From a bacterium (GTDB taxonomy: Bacteria > Acidobacteriota > Thermoanaerobaculia > Multivoradales > J023): a stretch of 38,812 nucleotides of DNA. A program made the translations under genes and the position numbers. The stretch spans positions 1 to 38,812 of the forward strand of contig JAAELT010000171.1 in assembly GCA_024226315.1 (NCBI GenBank), given 5' to 3'. Below, one piece after another: positions 25,167-35,477 of this stretch; within the stretch, counting starts at the first letter, position 1, and the number at the start of each line of letters is the position of its first letter. Below the pieces are notes generated by a model that was given only the letters and a program-made list of their open reading frames with translations, searched no databases and was not told the DNA's origin.

Positions 25167-25835
25167 TCAGCTCCCGCCTTCGCTCAGGTGGCGGCGCAGG
25201 TTCTCGATCGTCTCGCTCGGTTCGGGACGCACCGTGTAGTCCGGGTCGGCGGCGGCGCCGACGATCCTACCGGCCGTGGAGACCACGAAACGGGCGGGCA
25301 AGGGCATGGTCCAGGAGTCGTCGCCGTTGTACTTCTCGAGAGTCATCTTGAAGGTGCCGGTGTAGACGCCCTTCAGCGCCTCGGAATACTCGAATTTCAA
25401 GCCGAACTGCCCGGCGACGCGATTGCCCGGGTCGGACAGGACGCCGAAGCCGAGCTTGTGCCGGCGCGAGATGCGGCCGTTGTACTTGGGGATCTGCGGT
25501 GAGATCGCCACCAGCGTGGCGCCCAGCGCCTCGATCTCACCCCGTGCCGCTTCCAGAGCCTCCAGCTCCAGGTTGCAGTACGGTCACCACACGCCGCGGT
25601 AGAAGGTCAGGATCAGCGGCCCGCGCGCCAGCAGCGCCCGCGAGTCGACCATCTCGCCGTGGACGTTCTCGAGCTCGAAGGCGGGCATCGGCTCGCCGGG
25701 GCCGAGCACCCGGTCGCGGATGCCCGAGGCACGCAGGTCCTCGACCGCCTGGTGCATGATCGCCAGGGCGTCGGCGGGGATGCGGTCCTTCGCCCCCTCC
25801 CTCAAGGCGGTGAGCTTGTCTGCCAGCGTCGTCAT
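25167..25835 (-). CDS. Peroxiredoxin-like selenoprotein with UxxC active site (in-frame TGA)
   Basis: A 222-residue AhpC/TSA-type thioredoxin-fold protein when TGA at 25584-25586 is read as selenocysteine. The frame runs from ATG 25835 (after AGGAG) through LILTFYRGVW, then TGA, then PYCNLELEALEA and on to a stop at 25167 with no shift. Relatives normally have FYRGxWCPYCNLEL, so TGA falls exactly on the first active-site cysteine, giving Sec84-Pro-Tyr-Cys87. Downstream parts ISPQIPKYN, LGFGVLSDPGN, PLPARFVVSTAGRIV are family-like and intact. A SECIS-like hairpin follows the TGA. It would reduce peroxides or disulfides. The alternative is a nonsense mutation or sequence error. The selenocysteine machinery genes are not in the window. 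Confidence 0.82.
25553..25572 (-). promoter_or_regulatory. Candidate bacterial SECIS element
   Basis: On the minus strand, 11 nt after the TGA a hairpin begins: CC, a bulged T, GGAGC, loop TGGAG, GCTCT, GG. All stem pairs match (one G-T). The loop starts 20 nt after the TGA and has G as its second base. This agrees with the bacterial SECIS pattern: loop 16-37 nt after UGA, G in the first two loop bases, bulged U in the stem. It lies inside the coding frame, as bacterial SECIS elements do. Confidence 0.65.
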
Positions 25836-25855
25836 CGAAGGCTCCTTTCCGGCGC

Positions 25856-25864
25856 AAGATACCA
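25856..25864 (-). promoter_or_regulatory. Possible extended -10 of the peroxiredoxin-like gene
   Basis: TGGTATCTT on the minus strand gives an extended -10 (TATCTT at 25856-25861) with the start point near 25849, leaving a leader of about 13 nt with AGGAG. No good -35 is visible, so this is tentative. Confidence 0.35.
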
Positions 25865-25916
25865 CGCGCCGATGGCCCACCTCCGGGGTTTACCGATTCT
25901 TCACGTTCACCGGGTC

Positions 25917-25944
25917 TTGCGCCCCGTCGCGATCCCGATACAAT
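25917..25944 (+). promoter_or_regulatory. Sigma70-type promoter of ppdK
   Basis: TTGCGC (25917-25922) and TACAAT (25939-25944) are separated by 16 bp. The start point would be near 25951, about 26 nt before the GTG start. Confidence 0.55.
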
Positions 25945-25976
25945 CCGGCGACTCGCAACAACCCAGGAGAATTCGA

Positions 25977-28703
<2,727 letters not shown>

Positions 28704-28715
28704 GTTGACTCCCCG

Positions 28716-30290
28716 TTGAAGAGCCGGCGGTCTGTCCTCCGTGGCGCGGCGGTTCTCGGGATCGCGCTCGTGGTGCTGGTGACCGCCGCCTGGCTCGACG
28801 ACGACGCCTTCGTCACCTTCCGCACCACCGACAACCTGCTGGACGGCCGCGGCCTGACCTGGAATCCGGCGGAGCGGGTTCAGGCCTCCACCCACGCCCT
28901 GTGGCTGTTCGTCCACGCCGGCCTGGTGACGGTAACGGGAAATCACGAGCTCACCTGCGTAGCACTGTCGCTGGTGCTGAGCTGGCTGACGATCTTCCTG
29001 CTGATCTTCCGGGTGGCGCCGTCGCCGGAAACCGGCTGCCTGGCGGCAGGTGCGCTGATCTTGTCCAAGGCCTGGGTGGACTATGCCGGCTCTGGCCTCG
29101 AAGACCCGTTGACGCGCCTGCTCCTGCTTCTCTTCGTGCTGGTCATGCGCCGGCCGGAAGGCGACGGGCGGGTTTTTCTGCTCTCGCTCCTGGCGGCGCT
29201 CGCCACCCTCAACCGGCCTGACGCCATCCTGGTCTTCGCACCGGCGCTGGCCGTTGCCCTCTACCGCCGCCGGGGACGCGCCTGGGGGCTCGCCGCCCTC
29301 GGCTTCGCGCCCCTCCTGATGTGGGGCCTCTTCGCCCTCTTCTACTTCGGCAGCCCCTGGCCCAACTCCGCGTTCGCAAAGCTGGGCACCGGCGTGCCGC
29401 GCATCGGCCGGGTCGTCCAGGGTCTCGCCTACCTCCTCGACTCCCTGATCCGCGACCCGGCGACCCTGCTGATCATCGGCTTGGCGGTGGCGGTGGCCTG
29501 GCGCCGGTCGCGACCGGTGGACCTGCACCTGCTGGCCGGGGGCGCGCTTTACCTGCTCTACGTGGTGTGGATCGGCGGCAGTTATATGAGCGGCCGGTTC
29601 CTGGGGCTGCCGCTGACCGCGGCGGTGCTCGCCCTCGTGGCCCGTCCGTTCGCGCTCGGCCTGCCAGGCCGCCGCGCCACCGTCGCCGCCCTGATCCTGG
29701 CCAACCTCAGCGTTGCCGTACGGGTGGTCGAGCCGATGGTCCAGAAGGAGATCGGAGTCTTCGGCATCGGCGACGAGCGGCGAACCCATCACCCCTACAC
29801 TGGACTGGTCTCGATCCCGGCGGAAGAGAGGTGGCCGGAGCATTACCTCAGGCGCCACGGCGAAGAGCTGGCGCGCGAGGGCGTCACAGTGTCGACCGAG
29901 GGCGCGATCGGCATGATCGGCTTCTACGCCGGCCCGGACGTGCACATTGTGGACGACTTCGCGATCTCGGACCCCCTCCTGGCGAGGCTACCAGGCCAGA
30001 TCGGCGCGACCTTCAACCGCCCCCACGCCCTGGGCTGGCGGGCCGGCCACGTGCCGCGGACGATTCCCGAGGGCTATCTGGAGAGCCTCCCCGACGGTCC
30101 CAACCGCCTCGCCGATCCCGACCTCGCCGCCTACTACGACATCCTCCGCACCGTCACCCGCGGCCCCCTGTGGGACAAAGAGCGCCTCGCCACCGTCGTC
30201 CGCCTCAACCTGGGACGCTACGCCCCTCTCCTCGAGGCCTACCTCCAGCGCCACCCCCAGGGCGCTCTCCACGCTACGGCGGCCGAATAG
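28716..30290 (+). CDS. GT-C-type membrane glycosyltransferase-like protein
   Basis: A 524-residue membrane protein starting at TTG 28716, 12 bp after ppdK. An N-terminal helix (VLRGAAVLGIALVVLVTAAW) is followed by a loop with DDDAFVTFRTTDNLLDGRGL and NPAERVQASTHALWLF, which resembles the first loop of mycobacterial AftB-like arabinofuranosyltransferases and PMT-like GT-C enzymes; the paired Asp is the expected catalytic site. Around eight to ten further hydrophobic segments run to residue about 345. The C-terminal 170 residues (VSTEGAIGMIGFYAGPDVHI, VDDFAISDPLLARLP) should lie in the periplasm. Such enzymes use polyprenyl-phosphate sugars. The acceptor is unknown. Confidence 0.75.
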   Translation: MKSRRSVLRGAAVLGIALVVLVTAAWLDDDAFVTFRTTDNLLDGRGLTWNPAERVQASTHALWLFVHAGLVTVTGNHELTCVALSLVLSWLTIFLLIFRVAPSPETGCLAAGALILSKAWVDYAGSGLEDPLTRLLLLLFVLVMRRPEGDGRVFLLSLLAALATLNRPDAILVFAPALAVALYRRRGRAWGLAALGFAPLLMWGLFALFYFGSPWPNSAFAKLGTGVPRIGRVVQGLAYLLDSLIRDPATLLIIGLAVAVAWRRSRPVDLHLLAGGALYLLYVVWIGGSYMSGRFLGLPLTAAVLALVARPFALGLPGRRATVAALILANLSVAVRVVEPMVQKEIGVFGIGDERRTHHPYTGLVSIPAEERWPEHYLRRHGEELAREGVTVSTEGAIGMIGFYAGPDVHIVDDFAISDPLLARLPGQIGATFNRPHALGWRAGHVPRTIPEGYLESLPDGPNRLADPDLAAYYDILRTVTRGPLWDKERLATVVRLNLGRYAPLLEAYLQRHPQGALHATAAE

Positions 30291-30326
30291 CCCTCGCCAC
30301 GGCCAACCCAGAGAATCCCCCTCCAG

Positions 30327-30349
30327 CTCCCCCTTTTCCAAAGGGGGAG
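30327..30349. terminator. Perfect hairpin, possible terminator or interspersed repeat
   Basis: CTCCCCCTTT and AAAGGGGGAG form a 10-bp stem with a 3-nt loop, 37 bp after the membrane-protein gene. There is no T-run on either side. It may end or trim the ppdK transcript, or be one copy of a dispersed hairpin. Confidence 0.5.
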
Positions 30350-30426
30350 GGCCAGAACGAAGAGAGGATCGAAAACCACGGGGCCGAAAAACCTGCCCGG
30401 TGAGTAGAAAGGACACACTTAGGTAA

Positions 30427-30452
30427 CCTGGCAGAGAGAAAGCACTGCCAGG
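30427..30452. promoter_or_regulatory. Inverted repeat, candidate operator
   Basis: CCTGGCAG (30427-30434) and CTGCCAGG (30445-30452) are perfect 8-bp arms with a 10-nt spacer. The right arm falls where the -35 of the promoter at 30469 would be, so a protein bound here could block or help polymerase. Autoregulation by the AraC-HTH/TPR proteins is possible. Confidence 0.5.
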
Positions 30453-30468
30453 AGTGCCGCGCGCCGCG

Positions 30469-30474
30469 TATACT
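30469..30474 (+). promoter_or_regulatory. -10 element giving a likely leaderless mRNA
   Basis: TATACT at 30469-30474 ends 8 bp before the ATG at 30483, so the transcript would begin at or next to the start codon. No ribosome-binding site stands before the ATG, which fits leaderless translation. Confidence 0.5.
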
Positions 30475-30482
30475 GCGCGGCC

Positions 30483-32270
30483 ATGGACTTCGACGAACGG
30501 ATCCGCCACGACACCGCGCTGGTCGCCGGCGACCCGGAGGCGGCCGCTCTGCTCGAGTGCCTGGCTCGGCACGCCTTCGATCCCGCCCACGACCTGGCCT
30601 CGATGCTCCGGGCCTGCGGCGCCGCGCGCCCGGTGCAGGAGCGCCTGGCGGCGAAGCTCGGCGCGCTCAAGAAGTGGCACACCGAGCTGCGCATGGAGGA
30701 GGCGAGGCGCCGGGTCTGCGACACCTCCGAAGAGATCGGGAAGATCGGCCAGGCGGTGGGTTACGCGGTGGACCGCACCTTCCGCCGCGCCTTCGCCGAT
30801 TACCACGGCGAGTCCCCCAGCAAGATGCGCCGTAAGGCGCGCGCCGGCGGGCCCGCCTCTCAGTCCGAGCCGGCCGCGGACGACGAGTCCGAAGTCGAGT
30901 CAGGCGACACCCGCCCGACGCCGCGTGCCCTGACCGCCGACCTCAGGCGACGCGCTTCCCTCGGGCTGCTCGACCCCGGCCGCGCCGCCGAGCTGCGCCC
31001 CCGCCTGCGACGCCGCCACCGCTGCCTCGACGAGACCGGTGACTCGACTCATCCCCAATATCCGGTCATCCTCACCCCCACCGGCGATCATGTGGAAGAC
31101 TTCGCCGCCGCCGCCGCGCTCGGCGAGCTGCTCGACGCGCCCGAGGACGAGATGCGCTTCGCCCTGCTCCACGGCGTGCTGTTCGGCAACGCCGGCTCCT
31201 ATCACTACCTGCAGAAGACCTGCCGCGGGATGATCCCGCACCGCCCCGAGCAGGCCCTGCTCCTGGCCGAGCTCGCCGTGCAGATGATCCAGCCGCACCG
31301 CGACCTGATGGGCGAAGAGGCCGACGACTGGCAGGCCCTGGCCTGGACCTTTCTGGGCGAGGTGCAGGCCCACCTCGGCCACGGCGGCGAGGCCGAGCGG
31401 TCCCTGGCCTTCGCCTGCGCCGAGGTCGACGGCGCTGAGCACCTGGCACCCTGGGTGGAGATCGAGCTGCGCCGGGTGCAGGGTAGGGTCGCCAGGCGCC
31501 AGCGGCGCTACGACCGGGCGGCGAAGGCCCTAGACCGCGCCCTGGAGCTCGGCCGGCGGCTGTCCGAGACGAGTACGATCCGTGGCCAGGCGGTGCTCCA
31601 CCGCCTCGAGCTGGCCTCGACGATGGGCGACGCCGAGACCGGTCTGGCCCTGGCGCGGGAGCTCGGGCAGCTGGTGGAAGCCGACGAGGCCGAGACCGGG
31701 GAGCGCCTCACCCTGTGGCGTGCCCTCGCCCTCTACCACCACGCCCGGGCGCTCGCCGCCGCCGATCAGGAATGCTGCGCCGGTGCCGGCATGCAGCAGG
31801 TCCTGGATGAGATCGCCGAGGATCCCGAGTGCGACACCGACACCAGCCTCGGCATGCTCTTCACCCTGGCGCTGCACGAGCGGGCGCGTCACTGCTTCCG
31901 CCACGGCCGCCCGGACGACTGCGAGCGCGACCTGCGCTTCGCGCTCGAGCGCTACCGCTGGTTCGAGGCCGTGGTGTTCGAGGCCGCGGTCGAGGCCGAG
32001 CTGGCGGTGCTGTGCGCGCTGCGCGGCGAGCACGACGAGGCCCGGCGCCTGGCATCGGCGGCGGCGGCCTTCCTCGACGACCTGCCCTTCCACCGCGAGG
32101 CCTGGAACGCCGCCCGCCGGCTGCGCGCCCTCATCGACGGCGATGCGGACACGGAGGTCGATCTCGAAGCTCTGCTCGCCGAGCTGTGGCGCGACCTCGA
32201 CCTGGTGGCCTGGGAGATCACCGGCACCCAGGCCCTGCCCGCCGCCCGGGCGCGCCGGGAGCAGACATGA
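30483..32270 (+). CDS. AraC-type HTH regulator with C-terminal TPR-like domain (first of pair)
   Basis: A 595-residue predicted cytoplasmic regulator. An AraC-like helix-turn-helix is at about 64-118: RMEEARRRVCDTSEEIGKIG, VGYAVDRTFRRAFADYHGES and PSKMRR, the usual second recognition helix and end motif. An acidic linker (about 120-150) follows, then about 430 helical residues rich in Ala, Leu and Arg with TPR-like pairs (AKALDRALELGRRL, GLALARELGQLVEADEAETG, YHHARALAAADQE). The DNA-binding part is at the N-terminus, unlike classical AraC proteins. Its TGA overlaps the next gene's ATG (ATGA). The TPR part may sense a protein or peptide; no ligand is known. Confidence 0.82.
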   Translation: MDFDERIRHDTALVAGDPEAAALLECLARHAFDPAHDLASMLRACGAARPVQERLAAKLGALKKWHTELRMEEARRRVCDTSEEIGKIGQAVGYAVDRTFRRAFADYHGESPSKMRRKARAGGPASQSEPAADDESEVESGDTRPTPRALTADLRRRASLGLLDPGRAAELRPRLRRRHRCLDETGDSTHPQYPVILTPTGDHVEDFAAAAALGELLDAPEDEMRFALLHGVLFGNAGSYHYLQKTCRGMIPHRPEQALLLAELAVQMIQPHRDLMGEEADDWQALAWTFLGEVQAHLGHGGEAERSLAFACAEVDGAEHLAPWVEIELRRVQGRVARRQRRYDRAAKALDRALELGRRLSETSTIRGQAVLHRLELASTMGDAETGLALARELGQLVEADEAETGERLTLWRALALYHHARALAAADQECCAGAGMQQVLDEIAEDPECDTDTSLGMLFTLALHERARHCFRHGRPDDCERDLRFALERYRWFEAVVFEAAVEAELAVLCALRGEHDEARRLASAAAAFLDDLPFHREAWNAARRLRALIDGDADTEVDLEALLAELWRDLDLVAWEITGTQALPAARARREQT

Positions 32271-33961
32271 GGCGCGCCGACGGCCACGAGGCTTTGCTGC
32301 GCGCCGCGGCGCCGGCGATGGCCGCCATCGAGGAAGACGAGCGCCGCGCGCCGCCGCGCCTGCGCCCGATCTTCGCCGCCATCCGCGAGCTGCTCTTCGT
32401 CCCCGACCTCGACCTCGAGCAGATCCAGGACGCCGCCGGCTGCCCCGACCCCGAGGTCTGGAGCGACCTGCGCGAGGAGGTCGGCGAGAGACCCAGGGAG
32501 CTCTTGCGCAACCTCCGCCTGGAGACCGCGGCGCATCTGCTGATCGAGACCAAGATGTCGATCAAGGAGATCGGCGAGCGCGTGGGCTACACCAGCATCT
32601 CGACCTTCCGCGGCCGGATCGGCGACTTCCTGGGCATGCCCGCCTCCCAGTATCGCCGCCGGGCGCCGCGCCTGCTCGAGCACGCCGCGCCACCGGCGGG
32701 GGCCGGCACCCGCGACTACTGGCAGCGGATGCTCGACGGCGGCCTCGACGACGCCGAGGCGCGAACCCTCGACACCTGGCTGGAACGTCTGGCGCCCGGC
32801 AGCGCGGCGCCCGGCACAGGGCCGGACACCGACGACCCCGACGCGCCCTGGCGGCGCACCCGCGAGCGGGTGGCCGAGGGCATGGTCTACACCCTCAACC
32901 GGCTCACCTTCCCCTACCAGCGCCGGCTGGCGCGCGACGCCGTCGCCTTCCCCGACCTGACCCTCTTCGACCGTCTCGGCCGCGAGAGCCGCGCGGCCGA
33001 CGACCCCGAGCGCGGCGTCGAGTGGGCGCTCCTGGCCGTCGACAGCCTGGCCGCCAACCGCATGCTCGAAACCCATCCCCAGAACGCCGCCCTGGCCTAT
33101 GCACGCCTGGCCCTGGCGCGCTGGCGCGCCGGCGACAACAAGGGTGCCGTGCAGGATGTGATGCAGTCCATGCAAGACGCCGAGCGGGCGAGCGACGGCC
33201 ACCTCTACGCCGCCCCCGCGGCCGAGCGCAGCCGCATCACCGCCGCCTTCTACTGGCACGCCGGCCGCCCCCAGCAGGCCCTCACCCTCGCCGAGGGCAC
33301 CGTCGGCGCCCACCGCATCGCCGCCGCCCCCGAGCTGGGCAAGTCCCTGCTGCTGCGCGCCGCCCTGCGCGCCGCGGTCGCCGATCTCGACGGCGGCGAG
33401 GCACGTCGCGGTCTCCTGGAATCCGCCCTGGCCGACCTGGAAGAAGCCCGCGGGCACGACGCCGACCACCACGAGCCCCTGGCGGTCTTCGGGCTCTGGC
33501 TGCGCATCCTCGTCCTACTCGGCGCCCAGAACGAGCTCGCCGCCGCCCTGCCCCAGGCCCGCCGCCAGGGGTCCGACCTGGGCGACACCGCCGCTCCCCT
33601 GCTCCACTGGTTTGCAGGCCACTGCTCCTCCACCGCCGCCGAGCCTTCCTGGCGCCAGTCCCGGGACCTCTTCGCCGCCGCCAGCGACGAACTGTGGACC
33701 GCCCGCCTCAGCCTCGACCTCGCCCGCCTCCGTCTCGATCAGGGCCACGCACGCGACGCGTCGGCCGAAGCCGCCCGCCTGGTCTCGGACCTCAGCGGTC
33801 TGGCGCAGAGCGCCGAGGACTCCGCCCCGCTACGGGCGCTCGCCCGCTCGGCGGCGACGGCGGACGGCGTGACGGTCGACGAGCTCGACGCCGTGGAGCG
33901 TGTCTGGAAGCGGCTCGAATGGGACCGGCGGGGGCGTCGCGCGATCTGGTACGCGAGTTGA
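32267..33961 (+). CDS. AraC-type HTH regulator with C-terminal TPR-like domain (second of pair)
   Basis: A 564-residue protein starting at ATG 32267, overlapping the previous stop by 4 bp. A fuller AraC domain is at about 33-132: DLDLEQIQDAAGCPDPEVW, RNLRLETAAHLLIETKMSIK, EIGERVGYTSISTFRGRIGD and FLGMPASQYRRR. The rest is helical and TPR-like (AALAYARLALARWRAGDNKG, AGRPQQALTLAEGTVGAHR, SALADLEEARGHDADHHE). Domain order and size match the first gene, so the two probably arose by duplication, although their HTH sequences differ a lot. They may form a heterodimer. The 42-bp palindrome array begins 43 bp after its stop. Confidence 0.85.
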   Translation: MRRADGHEALLRAAAPAMAAIEEDERRAPPRLRPIFAAIRELLFVPDLDLEQIQDAAGCPDPEVWSDLREEVGERPRELLRNLRLETAAHLLIETKMSIKEIGERVGYTSISTFRGRIGDFLGMPASQYRRRAPRLLEHAAPPAGAGTRDYWQRMLDGGLDDAEARTLDTWLERLAPGSAAPGTGPDTDDPDAPWRRTRERVAEGMVYTLNRLTFPYQRRLARDAVAFPDLTLFDRLGRESRAADDPERGVEWALLAVDSLAANRMLETHPQNAALAYARLALARWRAGDNKGAVQDVMQSMQDAERASDGHLYAAPAAERSRITAAFYWHAGRPQQALTLAEGTVGAHRIAAAPELGKSLLLRAALRAAVADLDGGEARRGLLESALADLEEARGHDADHHEPLAVFGLWLRILVLLGAQNELAAALPQARRQGSDLGDTAAPLLHWFAGHCSSTAAEPSWRQSRDLFAAASDELWTARLSLDLARLRLDQGHARDASAEAARLVSDLSGLAQSAEDSAPLRALARSAATADGVTVDELDAVERVWKRLEWDRRGRRAIWYAS

Positions 33962-34004
33962 CGGCATCCGCGCCACGGCGCGGAGCGCTCGGGGCGAGAC
34001 TTCC

Positions 34005-34276
34005 GGCGCCCGCAGCACGCTGCAGCGGCCAGTAACAAAAGTTTCCGGCGTCCGCAGCATGCTGCGAACGGCGGTGACAAGAAATATCGGCGCCCGCGGC
34101 ACGCTGCGAGCGGCGGTGACAAAAAATAGTGGCGCCTGCAGCACGCTGCAGAGCCCGGTAACAAAAATTATTGGCGCCCGCAGCATGCTGCAGAGCCCGA
34201 TACCGAAAATTATTGGCGCCCGCAGCATGCTGCAGAGCCCGATACCGAAAATTATTGGCGCCCGCAGCATGCTGCA
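34005..34276. repeat. 42-bp tandem repeat array with palindromic core (six full units plus a partial)
   Basis: Units begin at 34005, 34047, 34089, 34131, 34173, 34215 and 34257, always exactly 42 bp apart; the last is cut at about 20 bp. Each carries GCAGCATGCTGC, a perfect 12-bp palindrome, or a one-base variant (GCAGCACGCTGC). Units at 34173 and 34215 are identical, those to the left increasingly different, so copies were added from the right. The other half is A/T-rich (ACCGAAAATTATT). Several frames are open because the period is a multiple of three, but substitutions fall on all codon positions, so I see no sign of coding. It may be a protein-binding array. Confidence 0.9.
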
Positions 34277-34375
34277 AAGAGGCGAAACGCCGGCCCACGA
34301 GGCTCGCGGCGCGGCGCAAAGCTCTGAAAACACAGTCACTTGCCCTGGCAAGGGCCAGAAGCGGCGTCTCGTCGC

Positions 34376-34403
34376 AGCCGGCGCCAGTATTTCGGCGCCG
34401 GCT
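34376..34403. terminator. Strong hairpin between convergent genes
   Basis: AGCCGGCGCC and GGCGCCGGCT form a perfect 10-bp stem around AGTATTTC. A smaller hairpin CTTGCC-CT-GGCAAG is just before it at 34339-34352. It stands between the converging regulator operon and TPR gene and could act as a terminator for both, though T-runs are short. Confidence 0.5.
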
Positions 34404-34433
34404 TTGCAGTGTTCGACCGAGACCGTGCCCCGC

Positions 34434-35477
34434 TCACAGAAGGGCCGGGACGCGGCAGCTCACCGCCGCTCGGAGACTCTCGATCGCGGGCAGCTCCGGA
34501 CACAGGCGCAACTCTTCCAGAATCGCCCGTTCCTGGTCGCCTGGATGCAACCTTTCGAGGCAATGAGTGGCCAGCTCGACCACCTGATCGTCGTTGGCGC
34601 GAACCGTGCCGGTCTTGTACAGCTTCGCGATGTCGGCGCAGATCGCGAGGACCTCCGACTGCATGTTGAGGCGTTCGAGTCCGTTCCTCGCGGACGCCAG
34701 CAGCCTGAAGGCATTTCTCCGATCCCCCTTCTTGGCAAAGAGGAGCCCCTTGATCCAGCGAAGGAGCACTCGAACGTGCTCGTGGCGCCGTTTCTCACCC
34801 TTCAGGGCATTCGTCACGGAACCGAGGTCGGCCAGAGCCTGGTGGTATCGAGCCGGGTCCTCGTCTTCCGAGTGGGCCAGGATCGCCGCCATGTTGGTGA
34901 TGCCGGCGATGTAGTAGCGAGACGGAGACTCGCCGGTGAGAAGCTCCAGGCCCTCGCGCTCTTCCCGCAGAGCCTCGTCGATCCGGCCGAGCATACAGAC
35001 GCCTGGCCCTCGGTGAATCAATACGCGACCGACTCCCTCGAGGTCGTCGAGCCGTCGATAGAGCTCGATCGATCGCGACAGGACATCGTAACCCTTTCGA
35101 AACTCTCGCTGGTAGAAGTGCAAGACTCCCTTGCGACGGTAGACGCCAGCCAGGCAGCAGGAGCACCCGCGCGCGAGGGACTCTGCTTCCAGCATGAATT
35201 GCTCGGCCTTGGTATACAGAGCTTCGATTCGATAGCCGGTCGCGACCATGGCCGTCGCCTTGGCCAGCAGGTGGGGATCCCGTGACTCGGTGGCCAGCCT
35301 TCGAGCGATGAATGTCCGTTCCAAAGCTTCCGCCGGATCGTCGAAGATGACTTCATTGCACTGCTCGAAGAACCGAGTGCAGAAGTCGACGGACAGGCAA
35401 TCGCTGTTCGTAAAGACGTAGTAAGGGTCCTTCGCTGCTTTGGTGAGCAGGATCTTGACTTCACGATCGGTTTTCAC
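34434..35477 (-). CDS. TPR-repeat protein
   Basis: A 347-residue, mostly helical protein, without signal peptide or membrane helix, so cytoplasmic. TPR-like helix pairs are visible from about residue 45 on: DDPAEALERTFIARRLATES, YTKAEQFMLEAESLARG, REFRKGYDVLSRSIELYRRL, GRIDEALREEREGLELLTGE, GDRRNAFRLLASARNGLERL. It has a Cys cluster (RGCSCC, about 104-109). GC is lower than in the neighbours, which fits recent arrival. Such proteins usually bind another protein or a peptide. The candidate 14-residue ORF lies 99 bp upstream on the same strand. No enzymatic motif is present. Confidence 0.8.
   Translation of the reverse strand: MKTDREVKILLTKAAKDPYYVFTNSDCLSVDFCTRFFEQCNEVIFDDPAEALERTFIARRLATESRDPHLLAKATAMVATGYRIEALYTKAEQFMLEAESLARGCSCCLAGVYRRKGVLHFYQREFRKGYDVLSRSIELYRRLDDLEGVGRVLIHRGPGVCMLGRIDEALREEREGLELLTGESPSRYYIAGITNMAAILAHSEDEDPARYHQALADLGSVTNALKGEKRRHEHVRVLLRWIKGLLFAKKGDRRNAFRLLASARNGLERLNMQSEVLAICADIAKLYKTGTVRANDDQVVELATHCLERLHPGDQERAILEELRLCPELPAIESLRAAVSCRVPALL

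Noticed and set aside
25167..25880. Two separate genes, or a nonsense pseudogene, for the peroxiredoxin-like protein
   Set aside because: The stop is precisely at the active-site cysteine, frame and family sequence are intact on both sides, no start stands after the TGA, and a SECIS-like hairpin follows.
33792..34319. Minus-strand repeat protein with 14-residue units over the 42-bp array
   Set aside because: Several frames are open over the array, none has a good start or ribosome-binding site, and no codon-position signal is seen.
33900..35285. Plus-strand frame of about 460 codons through the 42-bp repeats and TPR gene
   Set aside because: The open state comes from the repeat period being a multiple of three. 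Repeat substitutions are not biased to third positions, and the right part is antisense to the TPR gene.
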